Assembly: GCA_002348465.1 (NCBI GenBank)
Contig: DEBI01000065.1
Coordinates: 18,816 to 25,392 of the forward strand
Length of the DNA stretch: 6,577 nt
Origin: Gemmatimonadales bacterium UBA2960
GTDB lineage: Bacteria > Gemmatimonadota > Gemmatimonadetes > Longimicrobiales > Gaopeijiaceae
Direction: 5' to 3'
Positions within the stretch are counted from its first letter, which is position 1. Each line of letters begins with the position of its first letter. The translations under genes were made by a program, and so were the position numbers. The notes beneath the pieces were generated by a model. It did no database searches. It had not been told where the DNA came from and saw only the letters and a program-made list of their open reading frames with translations. Below, in pieces: positions 1 to 5,858 of the stretch.

Positions 1-10
1 TGAGCTTAGA

Positions 11-715
11 GTGAATATTGCCGAGATGACGTGGATGCAGGTCGAAGCGTACCTGAAGACGGATGATCGATGCGTACTTCCTCTTGGAAGCACGGAACAG
101 CACGCATATATAAGCCTAGCCACCGATTCCATCTTGTCGGAGCGTCTGGCGCTCGAAGCCGCAGAGCCCTTTGGAGTGCCAGTATTTCCAGTTCTAGCGT
201 ACGGTAGGGCCCCTTATTTCATGGGGTATCCGGGTACAGTAACTGTTTCACCCGATACCTATGAATCTCTTCTCAACGACATTCTAGAAAGTATTCGAAC
301 ACATGGGTTCCGTAGGATTTTTATCTTGAATGGTCACGGCGGCAACAGCCCTGCTTGTGCTGCTGTGCAGGAGTGGTCCTCTCGGCACAACAGAGTGGAG
401 ATTCTATGGCACAACTGGTGGAAGTCTTCGGCGGTGAGAGAGGTGATTGATAAGATCGACCCTCAGGCATCGCACGCGTCATGGATGGAGACCTTTCCAT
501 GGACTCGAGTGGACGGCGTGGCTGTTCCAAAGGAGCATAAGGGGGCGGTAGAGTTACCGGATCGAGACGACATAACCCATAAGCGTTTCAGGGAGATTGT
601 CGGCGATGGCTCTTTCGGCGGTTGGTACGAGCGCCCGGACGAAGAGATGAAGACTATCTGGTCGATAGCGGTAGATGAGTCACGGACGAAGCTTGAATCG
701 GGATGGACAACATAA
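11..715 (+). CDS. Creatininase-family metal-dependent amidohydrolase
   Basis: A cytosolic metal-dependent hydrolase of the creatininase fold (family of creatinine amidohydrolase, MftE and the archaeal FAPy deformylase ArfB), 234 residues, close to the usual 230-260. Visible motifs: GSTEQH at 26-31 followed by ATD at 37-39, giving likely metal ligands E29, H31 and D39; NGHGGN at 107-112 with ligand H109; and a SHASWMET block (154-161) whose E160 matches the acidic ligand late in the family. True creatininase has a Glu two residues after the histidine of the NGH motif; here that position is Gly, so creatinine itself is a doubtful substrate. The start is GTG at 11; the frame is open to the window edge, but the protein starting MNIAEMTW matches where family members begin. 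Bases 1-3 (TGA) could be the stop of an upstream gene. The next gene, a dehydrogenase, follows after 22 bases and is probably co-transcribed. Family confident; substrate unknown. Confidence 0.9.
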   Translation: MNIAEMTWMQVEAYLKTDDRCVLPLGSTEQHAYISLATDSILSERLALEAAEPFGVPVFPVLAYGRAPYFMGYPGTVTVSPDTYESLLNDILESIRTHGFRRIFILNGHGGNSPACAAVQEWSSRHNRVEILWHNWWKSSAVREVIDKIDPQASHASWMETFPWTRVDGVAVPKEHKGAVELPDRDDITHKRFREIVGDGSFGGWYERPDEEMKTIWSIAVDESRTKLESGWTT

Positions 716-723
716 ACCTCTCC

Positions 724-729
724 AAGGAG
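724..729 (+). promoter_or_regulatory. Shine-Dalgarno of the SDR gene
   Basis: AAGGAG lies 8 bases before ATG at 738. It decides the start of the dehydrogenase: an in-frame ATG at 675 would add 21 residues with no family likeness, would lie inside the creatininase gene, and lacks such a site. The site lies in the 22-base gap after the creatininase stop, as expected for an operon. Confidence 0.75.
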
Positions 730-737
730 CCCCGTTT

Positions 738-1496
738 ATGAAGATTGAGTTTAGTGGTCAGACGGTTCTGGTAACCGGGGCCGCGAGCGGGTTTGGAATG
801 GAGATTGCTGCTGCGTTCTCTGAGAGAGGTGCGATGGTGTACGCGTGCGATCTCGCAGAGGAAACGCTGGAAAAAACGCAAAAACAAATAGGCGGATCCG
901 GTAAGTCTTCGGTTGTCGACGTAACCAATCGCGATGAAGTAGAGAAATGGGTTCAAGTAGCGTTGTCAGATACTGGGCGCATCGATGTGCTTGTGAACAA
1001 CGCCGGTGGCGTGCTGGGACAGGTAGGAAAGCCAGTCGAAGTGGTTTCAGTTTCGGAATGGGAGGCGATTGTAGCAGTTAATCAGAACGCGGTATTTTGG
1101 ACATCTCAGGCAGTTGCTCCTGCGATGAAAGAGGCCCGAAGTGGAAGAATTATCAACATCTCCAGTGGGGCGGGTCTGGGGATTAGCAAGACTGGGATTC
1201 AGGCTTATGCATCTGCAAAGGCCGGGCAGATTGGACTCACTCGCCAGCTAGCGCACGAGCTAGGGCCGTGGGGAATTACGGTGAACAATGTGGCGCCGGG
1301 CTTTGTGCTTTCGAATTCGGCGACTAAACGCCAGTGGGAGGCGCTTGGCTCAGACGGACAAAACAAATTGCTCGACGAGATTGCTTTGGGGCACCTTGGG
1401 AGCCCCTCCGACATCGCTCACACCGTGCTTTTTCTAGCCTCTAAGCAAGCTGGTTGGATCTCGGGGATCGTATTGCCAGTGGACGGAGGCAAGTAG
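738..1496 (+). CDS. Short-chain dehydrogenase/reductase (classical SDR)
   Basis: A soluble NAD(P)-dependent oxidoreductase of the classical SDR family, 252 residues, typical length. Numbered from the ATG at 738: the nucleotide-binding TGAASGFG at 13-20; an Asp (D38) at the end of the second strand, which usually means NAD rather than NADP; DV at 61-62 contacting adenine; NNAG at 87-90; catalytic N115, S142 or S143 in NISSGAG, and YxxxK with Y157 and K161; the PG turn at 187-188 and the C-terminal DGG at 249-251. All four members of the Asn-Ser-Tyr-Lys set are present, so it should be active. The substrate is probably an alcohol/ketone pair of the pathway shared with the creatininase-like gene just upstream, but sequence does not tell which. 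FabG-like function in fatty acid synthesis is less likely since no fab gene is near. The gene ends 45 bases from the convergent ATPase gene. Confidence 0.93.
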   Translation: MKIEFSGQTVLVTGAASGFGMEIAAAFSERGAMVYACDLAEETLEKTQKQIGGSGKSSVVDVTNRDEVEKWVQVALSDTGRIDVLVNNAGGVLGQVGKPVEVVSVSEWEAIVAVNQNAVFWTSQAVAPAMKEARSGRIINISSGAGLGISKTGIQAYASAKAGQIGLTRQLAHELGPWGITVNNVAPGFVLSNSATKRQWEALGSDGQNKLLDEIALGHLGSPSDIAHTVLFLASKQAGWISGIVLPVDGGK

Positions 1497-1541
1497 TGGA
1501 AGTCGCGGCTAGCTGGACAAGGCTGGGTGCGGAGTGACAGG

Positions 1542-2999
1542 TCAGGATAATGTGTCAAACCCTTGGTATCCTTCTCCACCTGTGGGCCCTTCGTGCGGAG
1601 CACGAGTATAGCCAGCAGTTGTGCGGCTGATCCTACGCTGAGCCACTAAAGCCTCGAGAACGAGTTCACAGGCTGCTGCCCGGTGTCCGTCATTGGCAGT
1701 GTCCGAAGATAGGCCGACATCACTCACTAGCTGAAGCAGGCCCGGTACTGTCGAGAAGCCTAGAACGCAGGCGTTCCCAGACGAATCCGCCCCTACTTGA
1801 AGCGCCCCTCCGGTCTCGAAATACTCGATAATACCGTCTACGTCGGCGCCAGCGGCACGGACGTCAAAGGCTTGCGAGCATGCTTGCTGAATCAGCTCGC
1901 GCGCGATCCGATCTGCACCATGAAGTTCACCTTCATACTCTAGTTCCATTTTCCCGGTAATGGCGGGCATTGCGGCGTAGAGATCTGAAACTCGAGGCAC
2001 GGCTACGTCTTCTCCGTCTCCTAAGGCGCGCCTCTCTGCGTTCGAAATGACTGTCTCGATCACAGTAATGGGCATGCGTTGGCTCACTCCTGAGCGTTGA
2101 TCAATCCGTTTATCATGCCGCCCCAGAAAAGCGATTCGCTCAACGACCTCCTGTAGAAAGTCAGGGACTTCGACAGATAGATCGTTGCGACTAATCCACG
2201 CTTCTTGGCGTGTGATTTGTATTCCAATGTCGAGGTCCTGCGGATAGTGAGTGCGAATCTCTGCGCCTATTCGGTCTTTGAGCGGGGTGATGATCTTCCC
2301 CCGTGCAGTGTAGTCCTCTGGGTTTGCTGTGAAGACCATGAGCACATCGAGCGAGAGACGGATTGGGTATCCCTTTACCTGCACGTCACCTTCCTGGAGG
2401 ATGTTGAACAGTCCTACCTGGATCTTGCCAGCGAGATCAGGAAGCTCGTTGATTGCCAGGATCCCACGGTTGGCTCGCGGGAGGAGACCGTAGTGAATGG
2501 TGAGTTCGTCGCCGAGAGTGTGCCCGCCTCGTGCGGCCTTGATCGGGTCCACATCGCCTATCATGTCGGCGATGGTCACATCTGGCGTCGCAAGCTTTTC
2601 GACGTAACGGGAATCTCTTGCGATCCAATCGACCGGAGTGGCATCGCCGTGCTCTTGAATCTTCATTCGGCCGAACTTAGAGAGCGGATTAAGAGGATCA
2701 TCATTCACCTCGCTCCCGCCGATGATTGGAATCTGCTCATCTAGTAGCAGGCTTAGGTCACGGAGTATCCTGCTTTTGGCTTGACCTCTTAGCCCTAGCA
2801 AGATGAAGTCGTGTCGGGCTAGGATCGCGTTGACGATCTGAGGAATGACGGAGTCAGCGTATCCATGCACGCCTGGAAAGAGAGCTTCTCCAGACCTAAG
2901 CTTGTGGATCAGATTGTCGCGAAGCTCTTCTTTGACGGGACGTTGCTTGTAGCCGCTTTCCTTAAGTGATCCGAGTGTGTTGGGAAAAGACTTGCTCAT
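1542..2999 (-). CDS. ChlI/MoxR-type AAA+ ATPase (magnesium chelatase subunit I-like)
   Basis: A 485-residue AAA+ ATPase resembling subunit I of magnesium chelatase and the non-photosynthetic group to which mycobacterial Rv0958 belongs. Numbered from the chosen start: Walker A GLRGQAKS at 69-76; Walker B strand ILAINE at 180-185, where Asn replaces the usual Asp before catalytic E185; sensor-1 N226 in FTANPED; PLKDRIG at 239-245 with R243 as probable arginine finger. The C-terminal part (about 345-460) is a helical region ending in a stretch rich in helix formers, then a Gly-rich tail. Members act as hexameric chaperone-like motors that remodel or load cofactors into a VWA-domain partner. No VWA gene, and no bch/chl or cob gene, is adjacent, so chlorophyll or cobalamin synthesis is not supported. 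A GTG at 3089 in frame would add 30 Ser/Thr-rich residues; ATG at 2999 fits the family better although its Shine-Dalgarno (GGA) is weak. Confidence 0.85.
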   Translation of the reverse strand: MSKSFPNTLGSLKESGYKQRPVKEELRDNLIHKLRSGEALFPGVHGYADSVIPQIVNAILARHDFILLGLRGQAKSRILRDLSLLLDEQIPIIGGSEVNDDPLNPLSKFGRMKIQEHGDATPVDWIARDSRYVEKLATPDVTIADMIGDVDPIKAARGGHTLGDELTIHYGLLPRANRGILAINELPDLAGKIQVGLFNILQEGDVQVKGYPIRLSLDVLMVFTANPEDYTARGKIITPLKDRIGAEIRTHYPQDLDIGIQITRQEAWISRNDLSVEVPDFLQEVVERIAFLGRHDKRIDQRSGVSQRMPITVIETVISNAERRALGDGEDVAVPRVSDLYAAMPAITGKMELEYEGELHGADRIARELIQQACSQAFDVRAAGADVDGIIEYFETGGALQVGADSSGNACVLGFSTVPGLLQLVSDVGLSSDTANDGHRAAACELVLEALVAQRRISRTTAGYTRAPHEGPTGGEGYQGFDTLS

Positions 3000-3115
3000 T
3001 GGTGGTCCGATTCGACAGTCGTCGCGTGTGGAGGATGCGGCACTATTTGACGGCGAAACGGTACACGTGTCGACCGACGCAGGTCCCACTCTGAAATAAA
3101 AGCCTTGGAGCAGTC
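3000..3115. promoter_or_regulatory. Divergent intergenic region between ATPase and ETF-QO genes
   Basis: These 116 bases separate two genes reading away from each other, so both promoters must lie here or inside the neighbouring coding ends. I find no convincing -35/-10 pair: TTGACG at 3047-3052 has no good -10 at the right spacing. The only symmetric element is ACACGTGT at 3063-3070, an 8-bp palindrome, not rare enough by itself to call an operator. The + strand gene has GGAG at 3107-3110, five bases before its ATG. Confidence 0.45.
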
Positions 3116-4804
3116 ATGTCAGAGGGCACGCCCGTCCTCAAGAGCATCTTGAGTCCCGTTGATGCGCAGCCTCCCCTCGTAAAGGACCTCTTCATTGTCG
3201 CCGATAAGCCCGACGACGAAGCGATTCCGATGGATGTCGTCTTCGTCGGCGGCGGTCCCGGAGGGCTCGCTGGAGCGATCGAACTCGCGCGACTCGTTAG
3301 CGAAGACAATGAAAACGGCGGGGGCATCGGAGAGATAGAGATAGCGGTACTTGAAAAGGCTGGGCAGATGGGGGAGCATAACCTCTCGGGGGCGGTGGTT
3401 AACCCCAGTGCCTTCAGAGAGCTCTTTCCTGAACTTGACATGGAGGATCTTCCTCTTCGACGCCCAGTCGAAAAAGAAGCGGTATACGTCATGACGGAGT
3501 CGAGTTCATACCGGATTCCGACTCCTCCTACGATGAAAAACCACGGTAACTGGATCGCTTCGATCTCTGAGATTGTCCGTTGGCTGGGGGAGAAGGCCGA
3601 GGGGTTTGGTGTGAATGTATTCCCGGGGTTTCCGGTTGACTCATTGCTGGTGGAAGGAAGGAGGGTCATAGGGGTAAGAACTACGCCGTCAGGGTTGGGC
3701 CGCGATGGCGAACCTGCGGGCGGAGGGGATCATATGCCATCAGTTGACCTTTCCGCCCAGGTCACGGTGCTCTCTGAGGGCTCCCGTGGCTTGTTATCCC
3801 AAGCGTGGTTCGACTGGCAAGGTGTGATTGCTGAGAATCCTCAGATCTACGCGCTAGGAGTGAAGGAGGTCTGGGAGGTGAAGAAGCCACTTGACCGGAT
3901 TATCCACACTATGGGTTGGCCTCTTCCAAGTGATGCGTTTGGCGGAAGCTTTGCGTACCCGCTCTCCGATAACACCGTAGCACTTGGTCTAGTGGTCGGA
4001 CTAGACTATGGAGACGCGCGGCTCGACGTCCATGAACTGCTCCAACGTATGAAGTTGCACAAACTGTTTCGCGACCTTCTTGAAGGTGGCGAGATGATCG
4101 AATGGGGTGCAAAGACGATTCCGGAGGGGGGCTTTTATTCTGTACCGGAACGTCGGCATGGGGACGGTCTGCTAGTGATTGGGGATTCCGCGGGATATGT
4201 AGAGGTCTCTTCCCTTAAGGGGATACACTATGCAATGCATTCCGGGATCATGGCTGCCCGGGCGATTTTCGAGGGCCTCAAGAAAGGAGGTACATCTGCT
4301 GACCACCTAGCTGGTTATACGTCATCGGTAGATGACAGCGTGATCATGAAAGATCTCAAAGAACGCCGGAACATGCGGTTAGCGTTCAAGGGTGGCTTTG
4401 TCAGCGGTGTTATTAAGGCGGGCCTCATGACACTGACAAGAGGGGCGTTTCCCGGTCGTAAGATTTCGATCTCAGAAGATGCAGCGGCCCCAAAGCACCT
4501 AGGCCCGGAAAGGGAGCCACTTGTTCCAGATGGCAAGCTGACGTTCTCTAAGGTCGACGCCGTCTACAAATCCGGTAATCAGACGCGAGATGATATCCCG
4601 TCGCACTTGATTGTCGCAGACAGCATAAGTCCCGAGGAGGCGGAGATGTACGTGCATCTTTGTCCAGCCGGCGTGTATGAATGGGATGGTGAGAGTCTGG
4701 CTGTAAATGCGCCTAACTGCATTGATTGCAAGGCCACAGACGTGCTCGGTCCCCGTTGGACGCCGCGCGAAGGTGGTAGTGGACCGTCGTATCGGCAGAT
4801 GTAG
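3116..4804 (+). CDS. Electron transfer flavoprotein:ubiquinone oxidoreductase (ETF-QO)
   Basis: Membrane-associated flavoprotein that takes electrons from reduced ETF (from acyl-CoA and N-methyl dehydrogenases) and passes them to quinone. 562 residues, normal for bacterial ETF-QO. FAD-binding GGGPGG at 45-50, with E80 at the end of the second strand binding ribose; HNLSGAVVNP at 88-97; HTMGWPL at 264-270, GGSFAYPL at 276-283 and GLVVGLDYGD at 291-300, all close to the human enzyme; GDSAGYVEV at 357-365, the second FAD contact; and a C-terminal ferredoxin-like domain (about 505-562) ending in EGGSGPSYRQM. The [4Fe-4S] domain normally has four Cys; here C516, C535 and C538 are present but the fourth position (541) is Thr, in CKATD where the family has CKTCD. 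The codon is ACA, more than one base change from a Cys codon. The cluster may be altered or lost. ATG at 3116 has GGAG five bases upstream. ETF alpha and beta genes are not in the window. FixC-like proteins are the nearest alternative, but length and motifs favour ETF-QO. Confidence 0.93.
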   Translation: MSEGTPVLKSILSPVDAQPPLVKDLFIVADKPDDEAIPMDVVFVGGGPGGLAGAIELARLVSEDNENGGGIGEIEIAVLEKAGQMGEHNLSGAVVNPSAFRELFPELDMEDLPLRRPVEKEAVYVMTESSSYRIPTPPTMKNHGNWIASISEIVRWLGEKAEGFGVNVFPGFPVDSLLVEGRRVIGVRTTPSGLGRDGEPAGGGDHMPSVDLSAQVTVLSEGSRGLLSQAWFDWQGVIAENPQIYALGVKEVWEVKKPLDRIIHTMGWPLPSDAFGGSFAYPLSDNTVALGLVVGLDYGDARLDVHELLQRMKLHKLFRDLLEGGEMIEWGAKTIPEGGFYSVPERRHGDGLLVIGDSAGYVEVSSLKGIHYAMHSGIMAARAIFEGLKKGGTSADHLAGYTSSVDDSVIMKDLKERRNMRLAFKGGFVSGVIKAGLMTLTRGAFPGRKISISEDAAAPKHLGPEREPLVPDGKLTFSKVDAVYKSGNQTRDDIPSHLIVADSISPEEAEMYVHLCPAGVYEWDGESLAVNAPNCIDCKATDVLGPRWTPREGGSGPSYRQM

Positions 4805-4891
4805 GGGGCAGCAAAAGTCAATTGCTTTGCGGCTTTTGGCTCAACCTAGGCCGGTAAAGGAGCGACGAGTACCTTGAGTTCGCCGAGTCCC

Positions 4892-4903
4892 ACCTAATTA
4901 GGT
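4892..4903. repeat. Perfect 12-bp palindrome, possible operator
   Basis: ACCTAATTAGGT reads the same on both strands. It lies 61 bases before the TTG start of the amidohydrolase gene, a position suited to a dimeric repressor or activator. A given 12-bp perfect palindrome has a chance of about 1 in 4096 per position, so finding one in a 160-base spacer is suggestive but not proof. The symmetry does not extend past the 12 bases. Confidence 0.35.
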
Positions 4904-4955
4904 TTCAGGATGAGCGACGGCATATGATTAGCAAACGGTTGAATCTTTCGGACGT

Positions 4956-4959
4956 GGAG
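4956..4959 (+). promoter_or_regulatory. Shine-Dalgarno supporting a TTG start
   Basis: GGAG ends five bases before TTG at 4965. The alternative ATG at 4998 has only a purine-rich stretch about 15 bases upstream, too far for good initiation. This favours TTG, which adds 11 basic residues ahead of the conserved domain. Confidence 0.5.
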
Positions 4960-4964
4960 CTGCT

Positions 4965-5858
4965 TTGAAGAGGGAGAGGAAGTGGGCGTCTAATCCCATG
5001 CAAGACGCCCACTCAATCTTGCTGCATATCCCCCACGCTTCGACTGTGATACCGGATCGATTCGCGGACCTGTTCGCTCTCGATCATATGGAGATGAAAG
5101 AGGAACTCCTCGTCATGACAGACCACCATACCGACGCACTATTTGAATTAGATGATGCGGACCGCCTCGTGTTTCCGGTGTCTCGGTTGCTAGTAGATCC
5201 GGAGAGGTTCAGAGACGACGCGCAGGAGCCGATGTCTAGCCGTGGGATGGGAGTCGTGTATACAAAGACCCACCATGGCCGAGACTTAAAGTCCGATCGT
5301 ATGCGGGAGATGCTCGTCGAGGAGTATTACGATCCGCATCACTCGGCCATGGGCGCATGGGCATCTGATCGGCTTCGGAGGCACGGTCGCTGCCTGATTA
5401 TCGACTGTCACAGCTTTCCCCGCAGACCGCTGCCATGTGACTTGGACCAGACAGCCAGCCGCCCAGACATCTGTATCGGAACAAGTTCTTTGCATACAAC
5501 CGATACTGTGGCCCGTGCTTCCTGCTCGGCCTTCGAGGCGCGCGGCTACACGGTAGAGGTCAACCGACCATACGAAGGTACGATCGTCCCCCCGCTCTAT
5601 CTTGGGAAAGATCCGTTTGTCCAGTCAATCATGATTGAGGTGGGACGTTGGCTCTACATGGACGAAGCGACCGGAGAAAGGCTCAGTACCTTCGAGACGT
5701 GTCAGGAATCTGTGCAGGCCGCGATGGAAGCAATTGTGGAGGCTTGGCGGGGCAACACTGCCCGGCAAGAGGAGAAGGAGCAGGTCGATGACCGACCCAG
5801 AAGGTTACGATCCCAGGCGGGCAGGGATCCGGGAGAACCAAAAACAAAGGTGCCCTAA
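4965..5858 (+). CDS. N-formylglutamate amidohydrolase family protein
   Basis: A cytosolic metal-dependent hydrolase of the N-formylglutamate amidohydrolase (HutG/FGase) family; the named reaction is N-formylglutamate to glutamate plus formate, last step of one histidine breakdown route. 297 residues from the TTG start. Motifs: HIPHAS at 21-26, MTDHHTD at 51-57, FPVSRLLVDPERF at 70-82, MGVVYT at 95-100, IIDCHSFP at 145-152 (D148 and H150 likely metal ligands), VEVNRPYEG at 197-205, and IMIEVGRWLY at 222-231 with E225. The catalytic core is complete. Residues from about 263 on form a charged, Arg/Glu-rich tail not expected in the family, running into the convergent NUDIX gene, whose stop codon it overlaps. 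No hutH, hutU, hutI or hutF is in the window, so histidine catabolism is only inferred from family; another N-formyl or N-acyl amino acid could be the substrate. Start uncertain between 4965 and 4998. Confidence 0.88.
   Translation: MKRERKWASNPMQDAHSILLHIPHASTVIPDRFADLFALDHMEMKEELLVMTDHHTDALFELDDADRLVFPVSRLLVDPERFRDDAQEPMSSRGMGVVYTKTHHGRDLKSDRMREMLVEEYYDPHHSAMGAWASDRLRRHGRCLIIDCHSFPRRPLPCDLDQTASRPDICIGTSSLHTTDTVARASCSAFEARGYTVEVNRPYEGTIVPPLYLGKDPFVQSIMIEVGRWLYMDEATGERLSTFETCQESVQAAMEAIVEAWRGNTARQEEKEQVDDRPRRLRSQAGRDPGEPKTKVP

Larger units (their letters stand above)
4805..4964. other. Intergenic spacer with palindrome, likely carrying the amidohydrolase promoter
   Basis: A 160-base gap between two + strand genes, the longest non-coding stretch here. 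It contains a weak hairpin just after the ETF-QO stop (4811-4830), the perfect palindrome at 4892-4903, and an 8-base direct repeat GAGCGACG at 4860-4867 and 4912-4919 on either side of that palindrome. No convincing sigma-70 promoter can be named by eye, and no small ORF with a credible start is present (the ATG at 4910 stops after five codons). Its size suggests that the next gene is transcribed separately from ETF-QO. Confidence 0.4.

Noticed and set aside
654..956. Open frame of 100 codons on the - strand
   Set aside because: Overlaps the end of the creatininase-like gene and the Rossmann start of the SDR, both well supported on the other strand.
1497..1541. Bidirectional terminator between the convergent SDR and ATPase genes
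   Set aside because: GCTAGC and nearby bases give no stable hairpin with a T-run on either strand.
2205..2744. Open frame of 179 codons on the + strand
   Set aside because: It lies wholly antisense to the ATPase domain, has no recognisable motif, and the - strand frame carries clear Walker motifs. It is a shadow.
1542..2999. Sigma-54 activator or true magnesium chelatase assignment for the ATPase
   Set aside because: No GAFTGA loop, receiver domain or HTH is seen, and no chlorophyll or cobalamin genes are adjacent; ChlI/MoxR-like is as far as the sequence goes.
3063..3070. Palindrome ACACGTGT in the divergent region as an operator
   Set aside because: An 8-bp palindrome is expected by chance in about a third of regions this long, and the flanking symmetry is broken by a two-base offset.
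3043..3669. Open frame of 208 codons on the - strand
   Set aside because: Antisense to the FAD-binding part of ETF-QO; Ser/Pro-rich composition typical of a reversed coding strand, no motif.
4811..4837. Possible intrinsic terminator after ETF-QO
   Set aside because: A six-pair stem (GCAAA/TTTGC plus one pair across a bulge) and only four T after it; AT-rich and too weak to call.
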